Source of the DNA: Hyparrhenia diplandra
Taxonomy: Eukaryota > Streptophyta > Magnoliopsida > Poales > Poaceae
Direction of reading: 5' to 3'
Length of the DNA: 64,000 nt
Assembly (NCBI GenBank): GCA_015847255.1
Contig: JADLZK010008794.1
Location: forward strand, 221,253 to 285,252
Positions 33,164 through 45,005 of this stretch are shown here, in pieces. The stretch's first letter is position 1. Each line of letters opens with the position of its first letter. The notes below the pieces were generated by a model that was given only the letters and a program-made list of their open reading frames with translations, did no database searches and was not told where the DNA came from. Both the position numbers and the translations under genes were made by a program.

Positions 33164-34860
33164 TTCAGAAGACGAAACTTTCTTCAGCTCCTCTTCAGAA
33201 CATGGTTTAGAAGTTTCCTTTTGATCTGTTCTGTAGCATGGTCTTGATTACTCCCTTTATAACCCATTCGTCCTCTTTCTTATCCCACTTTCTGCCCATG
33301 GGAATGTCCTTGAGGATGTCGTTGAGGCCATCGTAGGTGTCTATGAAAAGATTTCGCCTGGAGCCAGGCAGTAGCATCTCAGGATTCATAAACAACAGGT
33401 ACGCCATGTAGTTGGACATCTGTCTGCATTGGACAGCTCTACAGGGTGTCAATTCTTGTCTGCATCGTTGCCGTTGTTCATTAGTCCTGGTCCTACGAAC
33501 CCCTAGAAACTCAAGCAAACTGGTCTTCCATGTTTGGACCTCAGCAAAGTGACATCTATGCTCTGAAGCCACCAGGCTCGAGAAGAAGCAGATATCTGTG
33601 GCGATGTGCCAGAGGAGGACACTCTCATCGAATGCCCTCTTTCCCATGCTGCTGCTCCTCAAGACCACATGATGACCACCTTCCAGATATCCAAGAAGCA
33701 CCGGCCAGTGTGTGCTGTGATCGTTGAACCTGCGGTAGCTAGGAGCGTCCTGTATTTCTTTCTTCCACCCATCTTTCACATATCCAAGAACCAATTTTGT
33801 AATTCTGGCAGAGGAGGGGCACGGCTTCATGCACAGTATCCTTTGGTCGACAAAGTCCTTGCATCCAAATATACCTGCAATGCACATCCACTTGCTGTAC
33901 TTTTTCTTGCTGGCAAAGTATCCAATGAGGCTGTATTGAGCGACCATCTGTGGCCACTTTATCACCTCCTTGTGAGAGATAAACATCATCTAAATCCCAA
34001 AAACCAATAGGCATGGCGGCAAGAAATTCCAGCACAGCAGTACAACAGAATATGGCATAAGTAAACTTAACATCGATAATATTGTTACGTGGTTCTTCGA
34101 TATGATGACTCCGGTGGAAGAGACCAATGGATACCAGTGGTAGCATCAAACGTGTAACAAATATCAATAGGCGAAAAGAAATTCTCAGGAAGTCACAAAA
34201 ATTCGGCCCCAACGACATCTCAGCATATGTAACAATGCCTGCAGTCTTTAGTTTGGTGTAAAGAAGAAGGAACGCGGCAACGAGCCCTCCTTGCGCGTGG
34301 TCATATGCTGTGTCTGGGCTGATGCCCCAGAAATACTTAAGGATTCTTAGCCGGAGAGGAGATGGAGTTGAAAGGTCTACAAATAGCTTATCTGAGGCCT
34401 CACCGAGCACTGGAAGCCGCTTCCTAGCTGCTTCACGTTCCTTCAATAGTTGTCTTACTTGTTGAAAGAAATGTACACAGAAGCAGCCTTGCCCTTGCGA
34501 TAGAGAATGGTCCTTGTCCTCCTCCCCAGAAGGAGGCAATATCCTTGTTCTCTCGTCGTCCACGAGCTTGCCTATATATATATAGAGAGAGAAGATACAT
34601 ATTTATTATTAAGCCAATATATAGACGAGAATTTAACTAATAACACACATAGATGAAACAAGTACGCTAGCTATCCAGCTCTACAAATATAGGATGACAT
34701 TCGTCTTGTAACGGAAGGAGTATATAGAAAATTGTGTGTCTATATCTATATCTATATAAGCATGATTTTTTTTTTTTTGTTTTGTTTTATGATGATGGGG
34801 GAGTATATAAAAGCTAGCCAAGTCTTATTCTTTGTCTGAGGCGGGCGGGAGGCCTTACCC

Positions 34861-35054
34861 AGCTGTTGATGCCGTTCCCTAATTCTTTGTCTCCGTTGAT
34901 GAACGCATCTTAATAATGCACGACGACATTGTGCCCAGAGGCCGTCGCCCTTTACAGAAGCCAATGCACGACGATGTTGTGCCCAGAAGCCGTCGTCCTT
35001 CTTTACAGAAGCCGCCGCAGGTGTTGCCCCGTCGTCCACGACAATTTCGTTGCC
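34861..35054 (-). repeat. Copy B exon 2 with tandem 17/16-residue repeat
   Basis: The exon, bounded by ATATTAG and GTAAGG, encodes ASVKKDDGFWAQHRRAL followed by ASVKGDGLWAQCRRAL, a tandem repeat of 51 and 48 bp. This segment is variable between family members. Confidence 0.7.
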
Positions 35055-36069
35055 TAATATTATATAATAATAAGGGGTGAAATAATAGTTAAGCAATATA
35101 TACTACTCCATATATAAATAAGTCGACGACAATTATTTATAATAATACTTTTTGGAGATGAAGAAGTACGTATATACGGATAACAAATTAAATAAATATA
35201 CTAATTAATACTAGCTTATAGTATATACTAGCATGCATGTACTCCGTCATCTATATATAGCTATATAGGGCTCACGTGCTCCTGATCGCCCAGAAATTCC
35301 TTGGCTCGTTTCACGTATTCCTGGAGCGGATACATGTCTCCCTCTTCATTTTGTCTTGGAATTTCAGCGCGTGAGCTGACGAGGCTATAAATGCTCACCT
35401 TCTTGAGGGCCCATGGCTTGACGATGCATTTGAGAACCGCAGGGACGAACAGCAGGATGCCTGCCATCAACAGCCTCTTGTCGCCGTCTGATGGCCAGGA
35501 TTTACAGAAGACGTAGACGGCAACGGTGACCTGAGACACCGTAGTGACCACGTGTCGGCCCCACAGCTGGTTGTCTTCGATGTCGTAGGCGGTGATGCCG
35601 TCCTGTCCACCGAAGTGAAGCAAGAGGACAGGTGCCCACATCACCTCCAGCGTGTTGACGTTGCTGCCTCCGCCACCACCTTGATCCTTGTGGCGGTTGA
35701 AGAGCATAGCGAGGGCGTAGATGGCCACAGCATCGCCGGCGAGGTAGGCCAGCCACGTTATGGATCTGACCCATCCAGGAATAGCAAACCTACGCAACGA
35801 GGAAAGGATCAAGAGAAGGACTTGGACAGCCACGCTGGTGAGGACGAGGATGCGTAGCTGCCACTCCTCCTACCAGTGCACAGCACTCGTGAGGCCTCCC
35901 ATGCATATCTTCCTCTCTCGTCTGGTCGTCTCTCCCACAAACACAGTACACGCACCGTCGCCAGGTGAGGCCTCTCGTTGGTTGTCCTTTAATAAGTTTG
36001 TCTTAAGTTGAACTATTATAAGTTTGGCTACACTATAAGTTTATAGAGAAGAGTATGCATGGTCACCTG

Positions 36070-36870
36070 GTTGGCATCAAACAAGAGGGATGCATGACTT
36101 ACGGCTTTCGTTCGCTCATCACCAAATTAAAGCACTTCTTGTCACCTAAAATTTAAAGAAGTAAGGTCATATCGGTGCTTATGCTTTGCTCCTTGGCACG
36201 TCATATCGGTGCTTATGCTTTGCTCCTTGGCACCCTTACTTCTCTTTTCCAAAGCTTCATGCATTCCATGAATTCCGGAGATAGCTCTTTCTGTAAAGAT
36301 GGTTGGTCATCACTATATACCGTATGGGAACTGATCTTTGTTAAAGACCTGGACAACCATTTGCCCAGCTAGCAGTAGCTAAGGCCATTCCTAACCAGAA
36401 ATCACATGGTTTCTGTGTTCATTAATGATGTCCACTAAACGAAAAAAAGATGTTGCACTGCAATTAAAGAAGAGAGAGAGGAGGAAATGGTTTCTTATTT
36501 CTTAATAAGAAACTATGTCTACACGGGAACCAAGATATGAAGAGATGTGATAGATAGATGAGGGAGAGAAAAGACATGTGATTGGATAAAAAATTATTCT
36601 GTAAAAATTATCTCTTGCGAATATAGTTTCTATGTGTAGTGTCTACATCAATTAATAGGTATATAAACTATCTGTGGTTTCTAGCACCGTGAGAGCCCTA
36701 ATAAAAAGAGATAGTCGTGAAACACCTTTATTTACACACCGAAGAGCTTCACTACGAATTTGGTTTACTGCTAATAAGCGCTATATATCCAAGAGGCGGG
36801 CTCTTACTGGAGAAGAAGACAATATTGTTTCGAAATGGACTGCTCATGGAGCGTGGTAGACTGCAAAAAT
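36070..36870. repeat. Duplicated intergenic block, copy 2 (matches 27750 and 12000)
   Basis: See copy 1 at 27750-28130. The right part (36775-36870) also matches 12000-12100. A 33-bp unit (CATATCGGTGCTTATGCTTT and on) is doubled in tandem at 36168-36233. Confidence 0.8.
36382..36697. mobile_element. MITE inside duplicated block (316 bp)
   Basis: The ends are AGGCCATTCCTAACCAGAAA and, from the other side, GGCTCTCACGGTGCTAGAAA, with CTA flanking both sides (36379-36381, 36698-36700). The related block at 28040 lacks this DNA, giving an empty-site comparison. The superfamily is uncertain (Tourist- or Stowaway-like). Confidence 0.6.
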
Positions 36871-37129
36871 CGGTAGCCATGGTAAACAACATCAGTCGGG
36901 CTTATCAGCCCGAGGAAACTATCAGTCCAACAGCCTCTTACTCGGAAGAAGACCAGCCAAGCTTCTTCCTATATGTGAATCTAACAATACTTGGCTACAA
37001 CAACCTGCAGCTGTAGGGAACCCTAATGGGCACTAAATGTGATTGAAGCCGCAAAACAAGAAAGGCATCCAACGGAAAATGGATCGAAGTTGGGTAAACT
37101 TCACAAGCATTTTGAAATTGAGCTACGTA

Positions 37130-37385
37130 CTCCCCTGTGTCCCAAAATAAGTGTTATTCTCGCTTCCCGAGAAGTCAACGTTTTCAAAATGCCGGTAATT
37201 ATATATTAAAATGTATAAATATTTATGCTAAATAATTAGTATCATCGGAAAGATCTTTAAGTCTAGTTTTTAATAAATTCATTTGAAAATTTAAATGTTG
37301 CACATATTTTCTACAAACGTAGTTAAAGTTGAGAAAGTTTGACCGCACGCTTCCCATAGCGTCATTCTTTTTGAGACGGAGGGAG
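37130..37385. mobile_element. Stowaway MITE
   Basis: The left end is CTCCCCTGTGTCCCAAAATA after TA and the right end TTTTTGAGACGGAGGGAG before TA. This is the standard Stowaway end sequence with the TA target duplication. Confidence 0.85.
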
Positions 37386-37950
37386 TAGTACATAACCGTC
37401 GAGGCTCCAATTGTTTTCCTACATAAAAACAAGGGGAAACACTGTAGCAGAGAGCAGCCAAAAGAACAACCCTGACAAGAAAGAAAGACGAAGTCCTACA
37501 AGCCCTATGCCGTAGAGCAGCAGCAGGGCATGGGGTCAGACCTGTCGGTTCCAGCTCTCCAGCCGCATGCGCATCGAAATGCGTCGCCCACTTCCTGACA
37601 TGTGCTCTGCTGGCCTAGTGCCCCTGACCTAGTGCCCTGCCCCTCTTCCCTCTCTCTCTCCGACACACCCGCGTACGGCAACCTTTATTGCATCGCATGG
37701 GGCATGCATCTCCCTCCACGCAGTCACAACTCACAACGGCTCCACCTCCGGTCCTCCTCCACGCGACATTATTGCGAGCGCGTTGCACCGGCAGGCAGAC
37801 GCAGCGAGGCCGAGGCTGAGGCATGCACAAGTATTCGTACAAGTATTCAGATGATAGAATTCATGGAAGCATTCATACGAGTACAAAAGCCGATTCTTGG
37901 AAGTACATACTAGCATACATGTACTCCGTCGTCTATACCGATATATAGGC
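37386..37950. other. Intergenic DNA between copies B and C
   Basis: This moderately GC-rich stretch holds short frames only. The end (37905-37950) resembles the start of intron 1 in copy B. Confidence 0.4.
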
Positions 37951-37954
37951 TCAC

Positions 37955-38837
37955 CGTGCTCCTGATCGTCGTCCACAAATACCTTGGCATGTTCCACATA
38001 TTCCTGGAGTGGATACATGTCTTCCTCTCTATTTTGCCTTGCAGTTGCAGTGGCTGATGAGCTGACGAGGCTATAAATGCTTGCACTCTGGAGAGCCCAT
38101 GCCTTGAGGAAGCATTTGAGAAGCCTGGGGGGCGAACAACAGGATGCCTGCCAGCAATAGCTTCTTGTCGCCGTCTGGTGGCCAGGGTTTACAGAAGAGG
38201 TACTCCCCCGTCCTAAAATAAGCACACGTCTTGTACTTCTAGGAGTCAAACACTTTTAAGTTTACCCAAATATATATATAAATTATTAATGATTATGATA
38301 CTAAATAAACATCATTAGATTAATCATGTCATATATTTTCATAACAAACTTGTTTAGCGATACAAATGTTAATATTATTTTGTATAAATTTAGTTAAACT
38401 TGATACTTGTTGACTCCTCGAAATCCGAGATGAACACTTATTTTGAGACGAAGGGAGTAGACGGCAACGATGACCTAAGACACCGTAGTGACCATGTGTT
38501 GGCCCCACAGCTGTTGTCTTCGATGTCGTAGGCAGTGATGCCATCCTGTCCACCGAGGTGAAGCAAGAGGACAGGCGCCCACAAGCGTGCTGATGTTGTT
38601 GCCTCCACCACCACCTTGATGCTTATGGCAGTTGAAGAGCGTGGCGAGGGCGTAGATAGCCACGGCATCGCCGGCGACGTCGGCCAGCCACCTTATGGAT
38701 CTGACCCATCTAGGAATAGTATACCTAGGCACTGAAGAAAAGATGAAGAGGAGGACTTGGACGGCCACGCTGGTGAGGACGAGGAGGCGTAGCTGCCACT
38801 CCTCCCACCAGTGCACAACACTCAAGAGGCCTCTCAT
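37955..38837 (-). pseudogene. DUF4220 gene, copy C: exon 1 only, broken
   Basis: A true ATG at 38837 opens MRGLLSVVHWWEEWQLRLLV, then WVRSIRWLADVAGDAVAIYA. An 8-bp deletion near 38587 shifts the frame and a 1-bp deletion near 38513 shifts it back. A CAG-to-TAG change (codon near 38475) then stops it. A Stowaway MITE sits at 38203-38457. The exon resumes to KAWALQSASIYSLVSSSATA and EEDMYPLQEYVEHAKVF and ends at a GTGAGCC donor (37954). No downstream exons follow, so this is a partial duplicate as well as a pseudogene. Confidence 0.88.
38203..38457. mobile_element. Stowaway MITE in copy C exon
   Basis: CTCCCCCGTCCTAAAATAAG and TTATTTTGAGACGAAGGGAG are the ends, flanked by TA (38201-38202 and 38458-38459). 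Copy B has the uninterrupted site with a single TA. Confidence 0.9.
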
Positions 38838-39059
38838 ATCTCTCTCTCGTCTCTCTCACAAACAGGTCATGTACTGTGCCCGGCCATCCTACATATATAT
38901 AATATACTCCCTCCATATTCCCGAACAAAGTCGTTTTAGACAAGGCTTGGATCAAACATTGGAAATATAATCATGAATAACTTTTAAGTTGTTGAGTTTG
39001 GACATGTGAAAACTATATGAATAGATTTGTCTTGAAATTTTTTTTTATAATAATATACA

Positions 39060-40488
39060 TGTCGGGACCAAAGTAATGGACCCCCGTTTTAAGTATTGAT
39101 CCAGAGTCGTGGTCGACAACGAGTCAAGCACACCCTTGTGGAGGCGGGACCGGGCTCGAGGGACGCCCCGAGGTCCGAATCTCGTTTGAAGGCTGAACTC
39201 CCGTGAGCGTACACAAAGTCCGCCCCGCAGACGAGCTCGGAGCTCACGAGCTCATTCCGCTTCGACCAAGCCCCGAGCTCGTGGTGAATCCCCGCGATCG
39301 CACGAGCTGGGACCACCTCAACGAACCCCGATGACCACCGAGCGTGCGGCACGGCTCGAACTCGATGCTGGGGCTCATGCACCCGCTCAAAGATGAGATC
39401 GAACTTGAGAAGAAACCCCAAACCTGCCACAACCATTTCCCGGTCCCGAAACCAAACCACCTCCCTCCTCCGCCTCAGACGAGCTCGAGCTCGGGACGGA
39501 CTGGGGACCACCGGGCAACCTCCTCGCCCGCATGAGCTCGAGCTCGGGGCGAACCCGGCCACGGGCGACTTCTCCACTCGCAGACGAAGCTCGAAGTTTC
39601 GGGCGCGAAGCCCGGCCGGATCAGACAAATGACAGGATCAGCGCAGATTGTCTAAGAATCCAAGCCCACAAGATGGCGACTACTTGGCGATCCAGCGCAG
39701 CCTACCCGCCGCGTTCATCTCTCCCCGGGCACGCGTTTGCGAAACCTGCGGTTCAAGCTTCGAGTCACGCCAAGCGCCACCGACAAAATGACGCAGGTCT
39801 TCAACCACCGAAGCCTTCGTCCTATGAGCTCTCTCGCCCACACGTTTCTCGCCTCGCGCCGCCCCCACCCCGCGCTGCGGCGGCCGCGGCCCCGCGAGAG
39901 CGAGCGAGGCGTGCCGACGGCGATGGGACATCGCTCCGCCCGCGTAATGGCACGTAAGCGGCATAACCGGGCACGCCAAAACATCTTCGCGAGCCCGCCG
40001 AGCGAAGCTTCGCGGGCGAGCCGGACAGCGGACCCGTCAAGGCCGCACCCTCGACGCTCACGATGGATAGGGACGGCAAGTTACGAGCACGCGCGTGCGG
40101 CAAGACGGCGAGTCCTCAGAACATCGGCACTTTTGCATTTTGCCCTGCATCTTTGTTTTCTTTTACTTATCGGTCCCTCTCTAGGTGCCATCCATGTACC
40201 CCCGACTATAAAAGGGGACCCTCGGACACCGTGAGCAAGAGAGTTCAATTCACATCCCGGATCACTCATACACACCACCCACAGAGACACAGGAGCTCGC
40301 TTTTCCCTCTCGCCCGACTTGTATTCACCCGATCACGAAGTTACGAGCTCGGATAGTGTTCACTTTGGACTAGGGAGCTCGGTTTGCCCCGAACCAATAT
40401 AAACCTTGTGTCATTGTCTCTAGAGCTAGGCCATCGTTGCACACATTAGCCGGCCGATTCGTGTGACCGTGGTATTAGACCACGACAA
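39060..40488 (+). mobile_element. Solo LTR (1,429 bp)
   Basis: It begins TGTCGGGACC and ends CCACGACA, so the ends are TGTCG...CGACA. The flanking 5-mers are ATACA and AAACA (one difference). A TATA box and downstream leader-like region lie in the 3' third. No internal retrotransposon genes adjoin it, so it is a recombination remnant. The interior is rich in GAGCTC words. Confidence 0.75.
40207..40213 (+). promoter_or_regulatory. TATA box of the solo LTR
   Basis: TATAAAA is followed by GGGGACCCTCGG, about 280 bases before the LTR end, in the position expected for the U3 promoter. Confidence 0.6.
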
Positions 40489-40597
40489 AACATACATCAC
40501 TTTCCAATAAATATTTTTATAAAAATAAGAAGTCAAAGTTATGCTTTAGAGATTGTGTCGCTGTCCAAAACGACTTTTTCTAGCAACATGGAGGGAG

Positions 40598-40935
40598 TAC
40601 TCCTTCCATCCCTAAATATTAGTTTTAAACTGCTCGAGAAATAACTTTGACTAGATATATATATAAAAATATTAATATTTATGGTACAGACTTTTTCTAG
40701 CAACATGGAGGGAGTACTCCTTCCATCCCTAAATATCTGTCGTTTTCGCTTCTCGAGAAACAACTTTGACTAAATATATATATATATATAAATATTAATA
40801 TTTATGATACATAATTAATATCATTAGATAGATATTTGAATATAGTTTTTATTAAATTTATTTGGAGATACAAATAGTGCACGTATTTTCTACAAATCGA
40901 ATCAAACTTTCAATACGGAAAACAATAGGGACAGT
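40598..40935. mobile_element. Stowaway-like MITE with internal duplication
   Basis: It starts TACTCCTTCCATCCCTAAAT directly after the previous MITE. A 48-bp stretch (GACTTTTTCTAGCAACATGG and on to CCCTAAATAT) occurs at 40572 and again at 40689, spanning the junction of the two elements. The right end is too decayed to place exactly. Confidence 0.6.
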
Positions 40936-40983
40936 TAATTTATTGTCATAGTGAGGGGTTCAATCAACCCACGCTCTAGACTA

Positions 40984-41213
40984 CTCCCTCCGTCCTATAA
41001 AAAGAGTCGTTCTCGCCGAGAAATAATTTTAACTAAATATATATTAAAATATTTTAATATTTACATTACATAATTAGTATCATCGAAAAAAATCTTTGAA
41101 TCTAGTTTTTATCAATTTTTTTGAAGATACAAATATTGTACATATTTTGTATAAATTGAGTCAAACTTGCGGCACGAACACCCAAAATGACTCTTTTTAT
41201 GTGACGGAGGGAG
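40984..41213. mobile_element. Stowaway MITE
   Basis: CTCCCTCCGTCCTATAAAAA and TTTTTATGTGACGGAGGGAG are a near-perfect inverted repeat, flanked by TA. The length is 230 bp. Confidence 0.92.
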
Positions 41214-42728
41214 TATATAAAATCATACGTATGTGATTGGTTGCTTGCTGTAGGCTTAGAAGTACATTAAACGCGAACCAGACAGTGATTGAGCTTTTTA
41301 ATTTTCACGAGGTTTGCGGCAGACCGGCATTGCATGAAAAGCTGGTCCGTCGTTGCTGGACAACCTGGGATACTCCTACATGAAAAGCTGGTTCTCTCTC
41401 TATCTCTTTCAGGAAGAGCATCACATCACACATCACAAGCAAGCATGTGTGAATCAAAAGTTACAGAGGGAGTGAGGAACATGCGGCAGCGTATAAATCC
41501 AGGAATGCATGAGAGCATCTCCATTCTCCATCCTCCATCGTGCCATCGATTTTGCTTTGCAAAATCTGCAGCGTGTCACAGCGTTCGATGCATGCAGCGT
41601 GGCGTGCTCAAGTCTCTCGAAATAAAGCAAGCACTGGAAGTTGAATAGTGCAAAAAAAAAAAAAAAAAAAGAAGGCATTGGGAATACTAACAAAGTTGCC
41701 GGCGTATTGTGGATTGAGCCGGGGCCGATGCTGACGCGGGACGCGAATCTCTACAACGAGATTCGAGGCAGTCAGGCAGCCATAGGCGCGGTCATTACAG
41801 CAAAGTTAATAATAGAGCCAAGTAGTTGATTATAAATCAAGTCATAAGAGCTAAGCTATATAATAGTTGTCTTCTATTTTTCTATAAAGTTTTAATTATT
41901 ATTAGTAGCAAAACATGCCCGCAAAGCGTTGCACCGGGATGAACAATTTAGTATTTATTAGTATTTGTTTCAATGTCAAACGTGTCCCTACATTGCAATA
42001 GATATTGTGTGGTCATCCAAAGCTAGCTATCTTTGTTTGATTTAATTGGAACAACCATATTTTTAATAATATATCAATTCTTGTAATAAACACACCTATA
42101 AAATATTAATCCAAGGGCAGTGAATTAGATATTATTCCATTAAAATAAGTGAGTATTGTGTCCATCTAAACACCGATAAATATGAGAAGACACAAAATTG
42201 TATAGACCACAGAGATAATTTATACAAATGTAAGTGCCTGCCCGTCAAGGCACTTTTTGTTCCTTTGTTTTAGTAGACACTTTTTTGTTCCTTTATTTTT
42301 CTCTGAGTCAAGGCCTACCCTCCGGTCACATCGTTGTCCTTGCGGATTGACACCACGATATCCTTCAAACAAGGTAGCCCTGACCGGCTCTCCTTGGGCT
42401 TGGTAGGCATGGTCAATGTGCTTGGCATGCGCCGTTCGCCCGTTGCCCGATAGTGCAGTGCTTGATGTCTTGTAGGAAGAAGGAAGTGGAAGTCGTTTGT
42501 CTGACCATCCCGGATCTCTCCCGTGTCCAAGATTTTAAGATTACATTGTGCATTCCAATTAGTCATGCAATTTTACTCTATATCATGGTTGGACACGAGC
42601 TACTTGTGTTTCTTATTTATATATAGCGACCTTGTGGTCATGACATGCCTACATGGCTAGTGGTATCAGCTTGAATCAAATAAATAATTTTTGTGGACGT
42701 CTTTAAAATTAATGACTGCTGCTTATAA
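41214..42728. other. Intergenic DNA; possible decayed Helitron end
   Basis: An A-run of 19 lies at 41652-41670. At 41902-41935 the minus strand carries a CCCGGTGCAACGC..GCGGGC hairpin region followed by CTAA and then T, resembling a Helitron 3' end. The open frame at 42315-42566 (minus) has no recognisable family. The rest is AT-rich. Confidence 0.4.
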
Positions 42729-42745
42729 TCTTACTATTACTAATT

Positions 42746-42766
42746 GGAGGCTCCAACCGAGCCTCC
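42746..42766 (+). other. 5' subterminal hairpin of the Helitron
   Basis: GGAGGCTC (42746-42753), loop CAACC, GAGCCTCC (42759-42766) form a perfect 8-bp stem 17 bases inside the 5' end. Confidence 0.8.
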
Positions 42767-43079
42767 ACGTTATTCTCACCGACGCAGCGTTAGAAAAAGA
42801 GATAAATCAAAGGAATTCTCACAATAATCAGAATGATCTGGCCATCAATTGAGATCCACTAATATTAATTATAAAAATACGTTAAAGTAACCCCCTCAAC
42901 TTATATGTTAATTACCCACCATTGCCATTATAACATGCTATTAATGAAAATTGGCCTTTCACACGTAATTGACATATCTTCTAATTGATAAAAAAAACAT
43001 ATATTATATATTTTTATAACAGCCATATAAACTATATATATCGTCTCATCTAATCTCCGTGTATTAGCAAGGCCTTGCC

Positions 43080-43920
43080 GCTGCAGCCGCCGGCCATTGT
43101 CATGGAACTTCAACCATCAATCTTTACTACCTATAAAGGCTGGAAAGGGGACATTTTATCGTGCGACAATTTTGTGTCCGCTCCTCTCCACCCCGTGCGA
43201 TCCCGTGCGGTTAAAATGGAAATCGCCTTCACCATGCGATCCCGGGAATTGATCTGAAAGGAAACAACGCACAAAAAAAGTCACGCAATCACCGGCCTCC
43301 CCACAATCACGCACGTAAAGCAATCACGCCCTTCCCTGCCCCGGACCTCGCTTCACGCCTCGCCTCGCACCCGCTCCTCGACCACCGGCGGCGGTGGCGC
43401 CCCCACCCCGGACACCCTCCCCATCGCGACGGGGCGGCGCCACCCACCAGCCGGACACCTCCCCATCGCGACGGGGGGCGCCGGGCGTTTCCCCATCGTG
43501 AAGATCCGGAAGCGAGGCGGGGCGCTGTGTGCGGAAAAGGCGTAGGCGACTCGGCGGCCGGATTCGGGCTGCGGACACCGCTAACGGAGAAGCGTAGGCG
43601 GTGGCGGGTGGGGACGCGGACACTGCGATCGATTGGGACGCAGCGGTGTGGCGCGTTCGGCGGCGTAACGAGGCATGGCGCGGCGCGGCGTGCGGTGATG
43701 AAGCAACTTCGGCATCAAGGTTTGACCCCAACTCGACTCCTGCCTGTTTCATTCTTCGTGCCGGCTGCGAATCCCTCTTCACTGCCGAGGTCCATTCTAT
43801 CCTGCGGCAGCAAGGTTGAGGGGGCCACTGGTTCTGGCCTAAATTGTCCTCCCGTCACTTCCGTTCTTTGCCCTGCACTTCCATCTGTAAGGTGACTCCC
43901 CTCATCCCGTCATCTGAATA
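43080..43920. other. GC-rich captured DNA in the Helitron
   Basis: This exon- or promoter-like GC-rich segment ends in a GTGACTCC donor-like site near 43892. Open frames on both strands overlap and none matches a family I know. Confidence 0.4.
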
Positions 43921-44915
43921 CTTTTTGTTGTCATATAGATTCAGATCAGTAGAATAGTTTCGGTGATCACACACGTTTTGCCATGGTTTGTCTTTTGTTT
44001 TTTCCATGGAAGAATTTATTCCCATGTTCAGGGTTTTGATTTGTCTTTTGTTTTTTTCAACTGACGTGCAATTCTGAAACTAATTGTGTTGGCTCCCTTG
44101 GCTTGCATATGAAAAGTTACTATATACATTCCTCTGGAGTCGAGAGTATCCTATTGTTGTGCCTAAGTAGTAAGTAGTATATAAACCGCACAATTTGCTT
44201 GAATTTCCCTGGCATCCTAATCAGTTATTTGAAACAATAATAAGTTATGTTTAATCCAATGCCAATCGTAGCTGATGGTTGGTGACCGACCATTTCTGCT
44301 GTTGAGAATTGCTATCCAAGATTAGTGTTTGCCAATTTTAGTTTTGATCAATAATGATTAAGATTTTTGTAGCAGCAGCTGATCATCTGATCCAATAGTT
44401 AATAACACTATACAGTCATGAAGAGTTTAGATTTAGGATTTTTGGAGGCTGCAAGAGTTCGTCATACATAAGTTCAGTCGTTGCAAATAAGAAGAAAGAA
44501 CCTTTTTGGTGTGGTGCCATACTGGATTGTAAATTTCTGGTGATAAAAATTTATTAAATGGCAGTCTTAAGAAAAAAAAGTCTATAACAGATGACAGTAA
44601 CTTGGTTGTTGTCAATTTTTTTTTTTATCCTGCGAATCAACGAGTACTCAAGTTACAAGATCATGAATTACTACATAGTTCGTGCTTGTGCCATTACTGC
44701 AACGATAGGCGATTATTAGGCATTTGATATCTGCAGTGTTATGTGTCAGTAGTGGCAACAATTTCCATGCTTCTTTTTGTTATCTCAGGATACACCGTCT
44801 GAATCCATGCACCAATCGTCGAGTGTTGCATGCAACGATCATAAGAAGTAAAAACTAATATAAAATAATGGTTGATTAGAGTTACTGCGGTTGAGGCAGT
44901 TGGAGTGTTGGCGCG

Positions 44916-45005
44916 ATGGGCATCTCGGCGAAGTGGCTCAAGTCGTTACTTGGGTTGAGGAAGCAGCAGCAGCAACAACATTGTATGGAGGATGCAAATG
45001 TTTGA
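44916..45005 (+). pseudogene. Captured first-exon fragment of an IQD-type (IQ67 domain) gene
   Basis: The ATG at 44916 opens MGISAKWLKSLLGLRKQQQQ and stops at TGA 45003-45005 after 29 codons. MGxSxKWxKSLxGLRK is the conserved N-terminus of plant IQD proteins, calmodulin-binding scaffold proteins with IQ motifs further on. No IQ motif is seen nearby. It is a truncated copy carried by the Helitron. Confidence 0.65.

Larger units (their letters stand above)
32615..35902 (-). pseudogene. DUF4220/DUF594 membrane protein gene, copy B
   Basis: Exon 1 runs from the ATG at 35902 to a GTGAGC donor near 35271. It encodes the DUF4220 N-terminus: EEWQLRILVLTS, then WVRSITWLAYLAGDAVAIYA, WAPVLLLHFGGQDGITAYDI and EDNQLWGRH. 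Exon 2 (about 35054-34861) has good splice sites. The main exon (34563 down) has DKLFVDLSTPSP and several membrane helices, then CKDFVDQRI, DESVLLWHIATDICFFSS, CRQMSNYMAYLLFMNPEMLL, and the DUF594 end KNMWEEIQRVWVEMLCFSAS and HAKALGEGGEFLSYVWL. Function in the family is poorly known (multi-pass membrane proteins). Lesions are codon 11 TAG (35872-35870) where copies A and C have TGG, and frame changes near 33995 and 33225. Confidence 0.88.
38907..40597. mobile_element. Stowaway MITE split by a solo LTR
   Basis: The left half is 38907-39059 (CTCCCTCCATATTCCCGAAC after TA). The right half is 40489-40597, ending ATGGAGGGAG before TA. The inner words GTCGTTTTAGACA and TGTCCAAAACGAC are inverted matches, showing that both halves belong to one element. 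Confidence 0.75.

Noticed and set aside
35261..35833. A DUF4220 protein starting at 35833
   Set aside because: The codon there is GTG; the family ATG is at 35902, separated from this frame by a TAG at codon 11.
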